Positions 36,445 through 45,083 of a stretch of 64,000 nucleotides of DNA are shown in pieces (position 1 is the first letter of the stretch; every line of letters begins with the position of its first letter). Below the pieces are notes generated by a model. It did no database searches. It was not told the DNA's origin and saw only the letters and a list, made by a program, of their open reading frames with translations. The translations under genes were made by a program, and so were the position numbers. Location of the stretch: positions 442,121-506,120 of the forward strand of contig CAWBCC010000013.1 of the NCBI GenBank assembly GCA_963787185.1, in the 5' to 3' direction. This DNA is from JAJXZP01 sp963787185 (GTDB lineage Bacteria; Spirochaetota; Spirochaetia; Treponematales; Rectinemataceae).

Positions 36445-38661
36445 GTGGCCTACGTCAAGAAAATATTCGACCAGAACTATCTCTACTACGCCTCCTACGT
36501 CATCAAGGACCGGGCCATACCCGATCTCGCCGACGGCCTCAAGCCGGTGCAGCGGCGCATTCTCCACTCCCTGTTCGAGCTGGACGACGGCAAATTCCAC
36601 AAGGTCGCCAATGTCGTGGGAAGCTGCATGAAGTACCATCCGCACGGCGATCAGTCGATCTACTCCGCTCTCGTCGTGCTCGCCAACAAGGATCTGTTCA
36701 TCGACAAGCAGGGGAACTTCGGCAACATCGCGACGGGCGACGAGGCTTCGGCCGCGAGATACATAGAGTGCCGCGCCCGCCCGCTCGCGCGCGAGCTGCT
36801 CTACAATCCCAAGATCACCGAGTACGTCGAGTCCTACGATGGGCGAAACAGGGAGCCGGTCGCGTTTCCCGCCAAGATACCCGTCGTGCTGGCTCTCGGC
36901 GCCGAAGGCATCGCGGTGGGCATGAGCACGCGTATCCTTCCGCACAATCCGGTCGAGCTCATACGCTCCGAGATCGCCGAGCTTCGGGGCAAGAAGTTCA
37001 AGCTCGAACCCGACTTTCCCACCGGCGGCCTCTGCGACGCCTCGGAATACGCCGACGGCTCGGGCAAGGTGCGCGTGAGGGCCAGGCTCGACCTCTCCGA
37101 CGAAAAGCGCATAGTCATCCGCGAACTTCCCTTCGGCAGCACCACCGATAGTCTCATCGCGAGCGTCGAGGCGGCGGCCAAGGCCGGCAGAATCAAGATT
37201 GCGTCGATATCCGACTTCACCACCGACCGAGTCGAGATCGAGATAAAACTGCAGAGGGGAGTCTACGCCAAGGAAGTCGTCGACGCCCTGTACGCGTTCA
37301 CCGAATGCGAACAGTCGATTTCCTGCAACCTCCTGGTCATCAAGGACGAGCTGCCGGTTCTGATGACCGTGAGCGAGGTCGTGAAGCATCATGCCGCGCG
37401 TCTTCTCGATATCCTGAAGCGTGAGCTCGAGCTCGAGGTGGGGGAGCTTCTCGACGAGCTCCACGCGCGGACCCTCGAGCGGATCTTCATCGAAGAACGC
37501 GTCTACAAGGGCATCGAAAAGATGAAAACTCAGGAGACTGTCCGCAGGGCGGTGCTAGCCGGGCTGGAACCTTTCAAGAAGGAAATTCGGCGCCAGGTGA
37601 CCGAGGAGGACGTCGAACGTCTCCTCAAGATACCCATCCGCCGCATATCCCTGTACGACATCAACCGCGCCAAAGAGGAGATGGATTCGATCAAGGTCCG
37701 ACTCGCGCAGGCGCGCAAGCATCTGGCCGCTCTGGTGGATTATGCCGTCTCATTCCTGGAAGGCATTGCGGCCAAGCTCGCGAAGGACTGGCCGCGCAGG
37801 ACGGAGCTGACCGCCTTTTCGCAGGTGGACGTGAAGGACGCCGCCCGCCGCGACCTGCCGCTGCGCTACGACCCGACGAGCGGGTACCTGGGCACTGCGG
37901 TGTCCGGAGGCGAGACTCTCTTCGCGGTTTCGTCCTACGACAAGATCATCGCCATCCGGCGGAACGGGGTCTACACCGCCATGACCGTGCCCGAAAAACT
38001 CTTCGTGGACCAGGGCATGCTCTACTGCGGGCCGGCGGACAAGGAAGAACTGGCCAGACTGCTCTTCACCATCGTCTATCGCGACTCCAACTCCGGTTAC
38101 GCCTACATCAAACGCTGCCGCATCGAGACCTATATCTCGAATCGCGACTACATGCTCGTCCCCGATGGAGCTCAGATAGTATTCTTCACGACGGAGAGCG
38201 AGGCCGCCTTTACCCTCAAGTACGCACCCAAGCCGCGCATGAAGATAAAGGAAGAGTCCTTCAAGGCGGGCGACTTCGAGGAAAAGGGGCTCAAGGCCCA
38301 GGGCGTCAGACTGGCTGCGAAGGAGCTGCTTTCGGCCGTTCCGGGAAGCACCACCGCGGGGGTGCGGGCCGCCGCCGCCCGCGATCTCGACTTGTTCAGC
38401 GAAAAGGAAAAGACCGCGGGTCGGCCCGGCGCCAAAAAGACGCCCTCAAAGCCGGCTCCCAAGGCAAGAGCGGGGCAAAAGGCCGCGCCGCGAGGGCTCA
38501 AGGCCAAAGCGGAGGCTGTGGTCCGAAAGTCCGGCGCGGCGCCTGCAGTCCAAAAAGCGAAGGCCAAGGTCAAGGCTCCGGCCAAGAAAGCCGCCAAGCC
38601 CGGGAAGGGCGACAGGATCGGAGCCTCGAAGCCCAGGAACGCCTCCGACAGGAAAAAATGA
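36445..38661 (+). CDS. parC: DNA topoisomerase IV subunit A (ParC)
   Basis: A 738-residue DNA-cleaving subunit. The active-site tyrosine is Y106 in AARYIECRARP, preceded by YHPHGDQSIY. The start is the GTG at 36445, seven bases after AAGGA; a TTG at 36439 would be too close to that sequence. After about residue 660 the protein ends in a Lys/Ala/Pro-rich tail (KAKAKVKAPAKKAAKPGKG) that looks like a histone-H1-type DNA-binding extension and is not part of the usual ParC domain. It forms an A2B2 enzyme with ParE that decatenates replicated chromosomes. Confidence 0.88.
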   Translation: MAYVKKIFDQNYLYYASYVIKDRAIPDLADGLKPVQRRILHSLFELDDGKFHKVANVVGSCMKYHPHGDQSIYSALVVLANKDLFIDKQGNFGNIATGDEASAARYIECRARPLARELLYNPKITEYVESYDGRNREPVAFPAKIPVVLALGAEGIAVGMSTRILPHNPVELIRSEIAELRGKKFKLEPDFPTGGLCDASEYADGSGKVRVRARLDLSDEKRIVIRELPFGSTTDSLIASVEAAAKAGRIKIASISDFTTDRVEIEIKLQRGVYAKEVVDALYAFTECEQSISCNLLVIKDELPVLMTVSEVVKHHAARLLDILKRELELEVGELLDELHARTLERIFIEERVYKGIEKMKTQETVRRAVLAGLEPFKKEIRRQVTEEDVERLLKIPIRRISLYDINRAKEEMDSIKVRLAQARKHLAALVDYAVSFLEGIAAKLAKDWPRRTELTAFSQVDVKDAARRDLPLRYDPTSGYLGTAVSGGETLFAVSSYDKIIAIRRNGVYTAMTVPEKLFVDQGMLYCGPADKEELARLLFTIVYRDSNSGYAYIKRCRIETYISNRDYMLVPDGAQIVFFTTESEAAFTLKYAPKPRMKIKEESFKAGDFEEKGLKAQGVRLAAKELLSAVPGSTTAGVRAAAARDLDLFSEKEKTAGRPGAKKTPSKPAPKARAGQKAAPRGLKAKAEAVVRKSGAAPAVQKAKAKVKAPAKKAAKPGKGDRIGASKPRNASDRKK

Positions 38662-38727
38662 GCCAGCAAAAGCGAGGTATTTTGGAAACTTGTTCCGATA
38701 AATCATGAATGCCTGCCCGAATTCGGA

Positions 38728-38733
38728 TATAAT
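38728..38733 (+). promoter_or_regulatory. -10 element upstream of the small gene and glmS
   Basis: A consensus TATAAT lies about 50 bases before the 38784 start. No good -35 is seen at 16-18 bases (CATGAA / ATGAAT), so the promoter assignment is tentative. Confidence 0.4.
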
Positions 38734-38783
38734 GCTTGCATGTCGCCCCGCTTGCCGTCGATAGTAGCTCCCGAGGAGGATGG

Positions 38784-39056
38784 GTGAAGCCGGTTCCCCT
38801 GAGCCCCGAGCAGAGACGCTATATCGCCGAACGCTACGGGCTCGACGGGCACGAGCTCGACCTCCTCCTCGGCGATCTGTGGTCCTTCACCGGAGAAAAC
38901 CCCGAAGCCTACGTGAGCAGACGGCATCGCGAGCTGCAGCGCGAGCTCTGGCCCAACGAAGCCATATTCAAGCGGCTGGCCGAGGAGCTTTCGACGGGAA
39001 GGTTCGCATCCTCGCCGCGAACGATCCGCCAGATCCGGCGGATGATTTACGGCTAG
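38784..39056 (+). CDS. small conserved-looking hypothetical protein
   Basis: About 90 residues from the GTG at 38784, which follows GGAGG by 4 bases; the frame is open further upstream but without a ribosome-binding site. Predicted all-helical and charged (SPEQRRYIAERYGLDGHELDLLL; RRHRELQRELWPNEAIFKRLAEEL), with no Cys and no membrane segment. I do not recognise a family. It ends 53 bases before glmS and is probably co-transcribed with it. Confidence 0.65.
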   Translation: MKPVPLSPEQRRYIAERYGLDGHELDLLLGDLWSFTGENPEAYVSRRHRELQRELWPNEAIFKRLAEELSTGRFASSPRTIRQIRRMIYG

Positions 39057-39109
39057 GGAGAGGCCCGGCGGCCGCTCCGAAAGGCCTTGGATCGGAAAGG
39101 CAGGCAGTC

Positions 39110-40942
39110 ATGTGCGGAATCATCGGTTACACGGGGCCGCGTAAGGCCCTCCCCATTCTCATGCAGGGGCTCAGACTCCTCGAATACCGCGGCTATGACT
39201 CTTCGGGAGTCGCCCTCGCGGGGGAGGGGAGCATCAGGACCTTCAAGAAGGCCGGGAAGCTCGAAAAGCTCGAAGAGGCTCTCCCCTCGGCCTCGGCGGC
39301 GAAGGCAGGCATAGGCCACACGCGTTGGGCCACCCACGGCGTCGTCTCCGACGAAAACGCCCACCCCCACATGGGGCCCGCCGGAAAGGTCGCCATCGTC
39401 CACAACGGCATCATCGACAACTGGGTCGAACTCAAGCGCGAGCTCGAAGCCCGGGGTTCGGTCTTCGTCAGCGGAACCGACTCCGAGGTGATCGCCCATC
39501 TCGTGGAGCGCAATCTCGCGGACCACGAAGCCCCCGAAGCCGTGGCCGCCGCCCTCTCGCGGCTGGACGGCACCTACGGCATCGCCTGTGTCTTCGCCGA
39601 CAAGCCGGGTCTCATCGTCGCGGCGCGTAACGGCAGCCCGCTCGCCGTCGGCATCGGGGACGGCGAAACCTTCGTCGCGAGCGATCCGTCGGCCTTCAGC
39701 GCCCACACGCGGCAGGCCGTCTTTCTCCACGACGGAGAGCTCGTCGTGCTCGAGCCCAAGCGCTGGGAGACCAGGACCCTGCGCGGAGAGCGCGTCGACA
39801 AGAGTCCCGAAACCATACCGGAGAACGTCGGGCAGGCCGACAAGGGCGTGCATCCCGATTTCTTCCTGAAGGAAGTGTACGAGCAGCCCCAGGCCATCGC
39901 CCGGGCCCTGGGCAACGGAGGGCGCCTGGTGCGGGATTTCGGGGCGGCCAAACTGGGCGGTCTCGATCTGGAGGCCCGCGACCTTCACGGCATTTCGGAA
40001 GTCGTATTCCTCGCGATGGGCTCCGCCCTGCACGCCGCGATGGTCGGCAAGGCGATGGTCGAAGCCTGGGCGCGCATACCTGCCCGCGCCGAAGACGCGA
40101 GCGAGTTCCGCTCCGGTGTCCCCCTCGTGAAGGCCGACGCCCTATACGTCGCGGTGAGCCAGTCGGGAGAAACGGCCGACACGATAGCGGCCATCCGCGA
40201 AATCCAAGTGAAGGGCGGCCGGACCATCGGCCTCATCAACGCGGTGGGTTCTACCCTGGCGCGCCTCTGCGGCAGCGGCGCCTACGTCCACGCCGGACCC
40301 GAGCTCTCCGTCGCCGCCTCCAAATCCTATACCTCCCAGATCGTGGGCTGCGCCCTTCTGGCGCTCTCGCTGGGCAGGGCGCGCCATCTATCGCTCAGCG
40401 AAGGACGGGAACTGGTGGACGAATTGGCGGCGTTGCCGGCGAAGATCGAAACCGCCCTCGGGCTGAGGCCGCGGGTGGAGGAGATCGCACATGAGCTGAA
40501 GCGCGCTTCGAGCGTCTTGTTCCTGGGGCGGGGATTCATGCTCCCGGCGGCCATGGAAGGGGCTCTGAAGCTGAAAGAGCTGTCCTATATCCATGCCGAA
40601 GGCTTTTCCGGCGGGGCCCTCAAACACGGCCCCTTGGCCCTCGTCGGTCCCGAGGTTCCGACCTTCGCCCTCCTCGCCACGGGCGAGTCATTCGGCAAGA
40701 CCCTCTCGAACATGTCCGAGGTTCGGGCCCGCGGCGGCAGGGTGATCGCGCTCGTGAACGGCGAGGAGGAGCGCGCGAGCGAGGCGGCCGACGAGGTCCT
40801 CGCCGTTCCGTCCTGCATAGAAGCCCTGGCCCCGATTCTCGCGGCCGTTCCGCTCCAACTCCTGGCCCGCGCGGCCGCGAGCGAACTGGGTCGGGACGTG
40901 GATCGCCCCCGCAATCTCGCGAAGAGCGTGACCACGGAATAG
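39110..40942 (+). CDS. glmS: glutamine-fructose-6-phosphate aminotransferase
   Basis: A 610-residue GlmS making glucosamine 6-phosphate for peptidoglycan and other amino sugars. The catalytic Cys2 (MCGIIGYTG) requires the ATG at 39110. The N-terminal glutaminase shows GIGHTRWATHG; the SIS isomerase domains show SQSGETADTIAA, SKSYTSQI and the C-terminal LAKSVTTE. Normal length. A strong hairpin follows the stop. Confidence 0.97.
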   Translation: MCGIIGYTGPRKALPILMQGLRLLEYRGYDSSGVALAGEGSIRTFKKAGKLEKLEEALPSASAAKAGIGHTRWATHGVVSDENAHPHMGPAGKVAIVHNGIIDNWVELKRELEARGSVFVSGTDSEVIAHLVERNLADHEAPEAVAAALSRLDGTYGIACVFADKPGLIVAARNGSPLAVGIGDGETFVASDPSAFSAHTRQAVFLHDGELVVLEPKRWETRTLRGERVDKSPETIPENVGQADKGVHPDFFLKEVYEQPQAIARALGNGGRLVRDFGAAKLGGLDLEARDLHGISEVVFLAMGSALHAAMVGKAMVEAWARIPARAEDASEFRSGVPLVKADALYVAVSQSGETADTIAAIREIQVKGGRTIGLINAVGSTLARLCGSGAYVHAGPELSVAASKSYTSQIVGCALLALSLGRARHLSLSEGRELVDELAALPAKIETALGLRPRVEEIAHELKRASSVLFLGRGFMLPAAMEGALKLKELSYIHAEGFSGGALKHGPLALVGPEVPTFALLATGESFGKTLSNMSEVRARGGRVIALVNGEEERASEAADEVLAVPSCIEALAPILAAVPLQLLARAAASELGRDVDRPRNLAKSVTTE

Positions 40943-40949
40943 GACCGAG

Positions 40950-40983
40950 GCTCCTTCACGATGAAGACGCATCGTGAAGGAGC
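40950..40983 (+). terminator. hairpin downstream of glmS
   Basis: A perfect 14-base stem (GCTCCTTCACGATG with its complement) around a 6-base loop, 8 bases after the glmS stop. There is no T-run, so it may act as a transcript-end stabiliser or a factor-assisted terminator. Confidence 0.55.
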
Positions 40984-41081
40984 AACCCAAAACCGCGGCA
41001 TTTGCGCACGATTTCGAAAAACCGGAGCAAATGCGAAACTGCTTTCGAGAAGAGCCGAGTCTTGAAAGCAGCTCATCGGTC

Positions 41082-41110
41082 TTGACTTTTTCCGGGGCGC
41101 AGGATAATGA
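41082..41110 (+). promoter_or_regulatory. promoter of tRNA-Asn
   Basis: TTGACT (41082-41087), 17-base spacer, TAATGA (41105-41110), with the tRNA beginning 25 bases later. Confidence 0.5.
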
Positions 41111-41134
41111 TACCTTGCTTTCGCAAGAGAGCGA

Positions 41135-41207
41135 TCCCCTGTAGCTCAGCTGGCAGAGCAAGTGGCTGTTAACCACTGGGTCCCTGGTTCGAACCCGGGC
41201 GGGGGAG
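41135..41207 (+). tRNA. tRNA-Asn (GTT)
   Basis: A 73-base cloverleaf ending at discriminator G73, with no encoded CCA. The acceptor stem TCCCCTG pairs with CGGGGGA (one G-U), the T-loop is TTCGAAC, and the anticodon arm AGTGG-CTGTTAA-CCACT reads GTT. The gene is the likely integration target of the downstream element: a tyrosine integrase gene begins 138 bases below it, pointing away. Confidence 0.95.
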
Positions 41208-41230
41208 CGAGTAAGTATTTACAGGCTAGA

Positions 41231-41267
41231 GAAATAGCTCCGGTGTTGTCCGGAGCTATTTCGTTTT
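41231..41267. terminator. strong hairpin between tRNA-Asn and integrase
   Basis: A perfect 13-base stem (41231-41243 with 41250-41262), loop TGTTGT, followed by GTTTT. It fits an intrinsic terminator for tRNA-Asn. It lies on the element side of the presumed attachment core, so the element would have brought it, or preserved it, on integration. Confidence 0.75.
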
Positions 41268-41279
41268 CGGCACCCTAGT

Positions 41280-41329
41280 GTAAGCAAATTGTAAGCAGTC
41301 TTCCCTGTGCTTTACCTCCGGCTATCTAG
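41280..41329. repeat. short direct repeats before the integrase (possible arm sites)
   Basis: GTAAGCA occurs at 41280-41286 and 41291-41297, 11 bases apart (one helical turn). CGGCTATCTAG at 41319-41329 recurs at 43135-43145 before the excisionase-like gene. Such repeats next to int and xis often bind integrase arm domains or Xis; this is inference. Confidence 0.4.
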
Positions 41330-41344
41330 CTGGCAGGAGGAAGC

Positions 41345-42637
41345 ATGAAAAAGAAGTACCCGGAGCCCTTCAAGCGAGCAGGAAACCCCCATTACTACTT
41401 CACCGTCGAGGTGAGCGGCAAGCGACGCAACCTCTCCACTGGGCAGAAGACCAAGGAAAAAGCCCGAGACTCGATACGCGAGTACATCGACGAGCGAACG
41501 GCAGGTACGTCGAGCGCGCTTTTCGCCGAGTACGCAAAGCCGTTTTTCCTGTGGGAGAAAGACAAGGATCGACCGACCTGCCCCCACGCGCGCAGGATTC
41601 TGGACGAGGGCAAGAGCATTGGCCGCACACACCTGTACCAGTGCAGCCGCCTCCTCGATCGCCATATCCTTCGCGACGAGACTTTTTCGAACCTTTCGGT
41701 GCGGAAGGTTCGCCGCCGTGACATCCTCGAGCTGCGCGATAGACTGCGGGAGGGGGGCGTGAGGATCAACACGGCCAACAAAGCAATCGCTGCGGTGAAG
41801 ATCATCCTCGCCGAGGCCTTCTTCCGCGGCGACATCGACGACGATCCGGGAGCAGGTGTCGGCGAAGTGAAGTATCAGAAGGCCGAGCGCGGGGTGCTAC
41901 TCCCTACCGAGGTCTCGGGCATCCTAGGCTTTCTGGCTGCGAGGACTTCCCGCCTACGGCTCGCCGCCAGCATGGCGACCCCCATAAAACCCGGCGCCGA
42001 GCATGCCCGCGCGTCGCTCGCGGCGACGCAGGCGGTGCGCGATCAAGCCTTGGTTGCTCTACTCCTGGCTACGGGCCTGCGCTCAGGCGAGCTTAGGGCG
42101 CTGCGCTGGGGTTCGATCGACATGAACACCGGTCGGGCGAAGATCACGGAGGCTTTGAAAGGAGCCGACGGCATCGGCTTGCCGAAGTGGGGAAAGGTGC
42201 GCGAGATCGTCGTGCCACGGGTCGCGCTCGACCCGCTCAAAGCATGGCGATCCTCGCTGCCCTTCGAGCCTTTGGGCGAGCACTTCATCTTCGGATACCT
42301 CGACAAGCAGCCATTGGGCTACGAGGGAGCGCACAACGTCTTCGAAACCATACTTCGAGAGACGCGGAAGGACGAGGTTCTCCCCAAAGAAGACACGAGA
42401 TGGCTGACACCTCATGCCGCTCGGCACTCCTTGAACACCAACCTGCTGGCGGCTGGGGTATCTCCTCTTCTCGTCCAGTCCTTTCTGGGCTGGACCAGCA
42501 CCGAGTCGAAGATCCTGACGCGTGTGCAAGCGGCCTACACGCACTTGAAGCTCTTGAGGATCGAAGAGGTCGCCGAGGCCATCGATCGGATCTACGCGCC
42601 GAGTCAGCAACTGGAGAGCGCAACAAGAGTGGGGTAG
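41345..42637 (+). CDS. int: tyrosine recombinase / integrase
   Basis: A 430-residue phage-type integrase. The N-terminal 60 residues look like an arm-binding domain, followed by a SAM-like core-binding domain and the catalytic domain with R246 (ATGLRSGELR), HxxR at H357/R360 (PHAARHSLN), LGW, and the nucleophile Tyr in AAYTHLK near 398. AGGAGG stands 5 bases before the ATG. It would recombine the element at the 3' end of tRNA-Asn. This is the first gene of the element and marks its left end. Confidence 0.93.
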   Translation: MKKKYPEPFKRAGNPHYYFTVEVSGKRRNLSTGQKTKEKARDSIREYIDERTAGTSSALFAEYAKPFFLWEKDKDRPTCPHARRILDEGKSIGRTHLYQCSRLLDRHILRDETFSNLSVRKVRRRDILELRDRLREGGVRINTANKAIAAVKIILAEAFFRGDIDDDPGAGVGEVKYQKAERGVLLPTEVSGILGFLAARTSRLRLAASMATPIKPGAEHARASLAATQAVRDQALVALLLATGLRSGELRALRWGSIDMNTGRAKITEALKGADGIGLPKWGKVREIVVPRVALDPLKAWRSSLPFEPLGEHFIFGYLDKQPLGYEGAHNVFETILRETRKDEVLPKEDTRWLTPHAARHSLNTNLLAAGVSPLLVQSFLGWTSTESKILTRVQAAYTHLKLLRIEEVAEAIDRIYAPSQQLESATRVG

Positions 42638-43163
42638 GGCCGCCTCGGCCATGATCGTCAGCCGAACTCCCCGGGCGAAATTATCGCGCGGCGAGAGAAG
42701 GCGAAAACCCATCCTATTGGCGGGCTTCCGGTCGAGGCGCGGCATAGCTGCTTCAGCGCTCTACCCGCGGGAGTAGGCTATCCGCACTTTCCGCAAGGCC
42801 GTCACGCACCGTCGGGCTGGGGTTAGCGAGCCAGGGGAATGGCGGCCTTGGCGCACCAGCCTACGTCCCTTTACTACCGACGTCAGAGTTCCTGTCCGCC
42901 CTCGTCGACTGCTCTCTGATGAACCTTCTTCATTCCTTATCGTGCGAAGACAAGTTTACCCTCTGGAACGCCGTGTTCGCAAGCTGCGATCGGAGCTTCG
43001 TCCCAACGTGTCGAGCGAGCGGCGCTTTAGAGCGAAGCTTCTCCCGTTACCTCACGAGCACCGAGGGATTGATCAGATCGCGGGGATTAAGGGGTGGTAC
43101 CGCGCGTAGAGTAGGAGAGCTATCCACAACAGCACGGCTATCTAGATAACGGAGGAAAGCCGC
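42638..43163. other. 526-base gap without a supported gene
   Basis: Between the integrase and the excisionase-like gene. The reading frames here lack ribosome-binding sites and protein-like composition. It contains the second CGGCTATCTAG copy (43135-43145). No tRNA, hairpin with T-run or clear promoter was recognised. Confidence 0.5.
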
Positions 43164-43361
43164 ATGAAAAACCTTATGACCGTCGGCGAGGTGAGCGCGA
43201 AGACCCGCTTGGCGCGACAGACGATCTATCAGCTCAGCTCGGAGGGGCGCATCCCGCGGATCAAGCTCGGGGGGAGGCTCTTGTTTGACGAGGAGGAGAT
43301 CGAGACGTGGCTCGAGCAGTTTCACCTGCCCTCATCGGGAAACGAGCAGAAGGCGGGATGA
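43164..43361 (+). CDS. excisionase-like helix-turn-helix protein
   Basis: A 65-residue protein of the MerR-like HTH_17/AlpA type: LMTVGEVSAKTRLARQTIYQLSSEGRIPRIKLGGRLLF is a winged HTH, followed by the usual EEEIETWLEQ helix. CGGAGGAAAG precedes the ATG. By size and its place next to the integrase it is a candidate recombination directionality factor, or a regulator of the element. Confidence 0.85.
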   Translation: MKNLMTVGEVSAKTRLARQTIYQLSSEGRIPRIKLGGRLLFDEEEIETWLEQFHLPSSGNEQKAG

Positions 43362-43680
43362 GCCTAGTCGTGCTGCATCGGCCATCGTGCCGTGCGAAAT
43401 GGAGGAAGATATGGCGAGAAAAGTAGGCCGGACATCAGCTCGATCAGAAGAGGTCGTGGGCGGGCCCGTCTGGCTAGCTGCTAAATGCTTCTGAGATAAT
43501 AAAAAACAACGGGTTCGCCTGAATCATCTATCCATTTGTTAAAAATTGGTTAATTAAATATGGAGTTTTTGGAGTTAAAACGATCGGATGCCAATAAAAC
43601 GTTGTAGAGGAACAAAATAACATAGAACTGGGGAGAAGCTCAAATCGCGAGCACGGTTTTCGCACTCGGGCTATCTCCTC
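43362..43680. other. AT-rich intergenic stretch before the ParB/MT-A70 gene
   Basis: About 320 bases. Bases 43495-43640 are markedly AT-rich compared with their surroundings and contain TTGTTA, a 17-base spacer and TATGGA (a weak promoter candidate toward 43681), and TTAATTAA. A 27-codon frame at 43411-43494 follows GGAGGAAGAT but is too short to call. An origin or promoter region are both possible. Confidence 0.4.
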
Positions 43681-44844
43681 ATGAAAGACTTAAGTGGTTT
43701 TTCCCAGCCTTCCCATGAGGAGACTGGGCGCAGCCAGGAAACCCTGGCGTCTGAACAGATCGTCGACCCGGAGCTTAGGGACCTGCTCCCGCCTCTCAAG
43801 GACGACGAATCCAAGTTGCTCGAGCAGGACATCGTCGAGCACGGCTGCCGTGACCCACTGGTCACCTGGAACGGCATTCTCGTAGACGGCTACCGCCGGC
43901 TCGAGATATGCCGGCGTCGCGAGATCCCCTACGAGGTCGCCGCGATCGAGCTGCCCGACCGGGAGGCTGCGATGATATGGCGACTAAAGATCCAAGTCGC
44001 CCGGCGCAACCTCAAGCTCGACCCCGTAAAGCTTATTCTAGGTCGCCTGCTCGACCAAGAAAAGCAGCAGGGGCGGCGCACGGACCTAACTTCCCGCCAA
44101 GATGGCGGGAAGTTAGTAACAGCCGAGAGGCTAGGCAAGGAGTTCGGCGTTTCTCAGAGAACGCTGGAGCGCGACGCCGCCGACTATCGCTTGATCGCGG
44201 ATGACCCGGATGCTCAACGCGCGATCATGACCGGGGTGAAGACGTTCAAAGACGTCCGCTTCCAGAAGAAGCGGGCCGAGACCATCGCCGGGCTCGAAGA
44301 CGTCAAGCGTAGAGAGATCTTGGACGTGGAAGGTCTCTTCGACGTAATCGTCATCGATCCGCCGTGGTCGAGAAAGAAGGAGCAAGGCGAAATAACCCCG
44401 GAGGAGTTGATGCTCGCCTACCTCACGATGACGCTCGAGGAGATCGCGAATCTCAAACTTCCGTGCGCCGACGACTGCCACGTCTTCCTCTGGGTCACCC
44501 AGGGATTCCTTTTCGAGGTCCACGCGCTTCTCGAAAGATGGGGTCTGCGCTTTCGCACTCTCCTGATCTGGCACAAGGAGACGGGGGCCCAGCCTACGGG
44601 TCTGCCGCGCTACAACTTCGAGCCAGTCGTCTACGCGACGAAGGGATCACCATCGTTCGTCGACTGGAAGGACTTCGACGCGTGCTTCAATGCTCCCACG
44701 GGCGAGCCTAGCGCGAAGCCGGAAGAATTCTACGCTACCCTGAGGCGTGTCACTGCAGGCAGACGGTTGGACATGTTCAACCGCAGGCCCATTACAGGCT
44801 TCGAAGGTTGGGGAAATGAGGCTGGGACGCACAAGGCCTTATAG
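43681..44844 (+). CDS. ParB-domain / MT-A70 adenine methyltransferase fusion
   Basis: A 387-residue protein. The N-terminal part (about 25-110) is ParB/Spo0J-like (LPPLKDDESKLLEQDIVEHG; DPLVTWNGILVDGYRRLEI); a middle HTH follows (LGKEFGVSQRTLERDA, about 150-165); the C-terminal half is an MT-A70 family N6-adenine methyltransferase with the catalytic DPPW at 226-229 and WVTQGFLFEVHALLERWG. Likely DNA is the substrate. Such fusions occur in phages and integrative elements, where they may mark element DNA or evade restriction. A hairpin terminator follows. Which sequence it methylates is unknown. Confidence 0.82.
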   Translation: MKDLSGFSQPSHEETGRSQETLASEQIVDPELRDLLPPLKDDESKLLEQDIVEHGCRDPLVTWNGILVDGYRRLEICRRREIPYEVAAIELPDREAAMIWRLKIQVARRNLKLDPVKLILGRLLDQEKQQGRRTDLTSRQDGGKLVTAERLGKEFGVSQRTLERDAADYRLIADDPDAQRAIMTGVKTFKDVRFQKKRAETIAGLEDVKRREILDVEGLFDVIVIDPPWSRKKEQGEITPEELMLAYLTMTLEEIANLKLPCADDCHVFLWVTQGFLFEVHALLERWGLRFRTLLIWHKETGAQPTGLPRYNFEPVVYATKGSPSFVDWKDFDACFNAPTGEPSAKPEEFYATLRRVTAGRRLDMFNRRPITGFEGWGNEAGTHKAL

Positions 44845-44937
44845 ACCTGCCTTAAAAGGCCGAGAGTCCAAATAGCTCGCCTAACGCTGGCTGTCAAAGT
44901 TGGTCCCGTGTGACCGCAGACTGGTCAGCATCGATAT

Positions 44938-44973
44938 CTGGGGGTGCGCCTAGGAGGGTGCACCCCCAGTTTT
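44938..44973. terminator. terminator after the ParB/MT-A70 gene
   Basis: A perfect 10-base stem (44938-44947 with 44960-44969), a 12-base loop and TTTT. It lies in the gap between two converging genes and may serve both. Confidence 0.75.
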
Positions 44974-45083
44974 GTCTGCTCGGGTCGACAGGCGGGCTCG
45001 GCCTCGGCCCTGAACTCCCTCAGTAACCCGAATCGGCAACAAGACGGATCTTCCCCTATCGGTTTTCGACTCCATTCGTATTC

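Noticed and set aside
42919..43149. A 76-codon frame between integrase and excisionase-like genes
   Set aside because: No ribosome-binding site, poor composition, and it overlaps the region just upstream of the xis-like gene.
43411..43494. A 27-codon frame with a good ribosome-binding site
   Set aside because: Too short and without recognisable features to call; could be a leader peptide.
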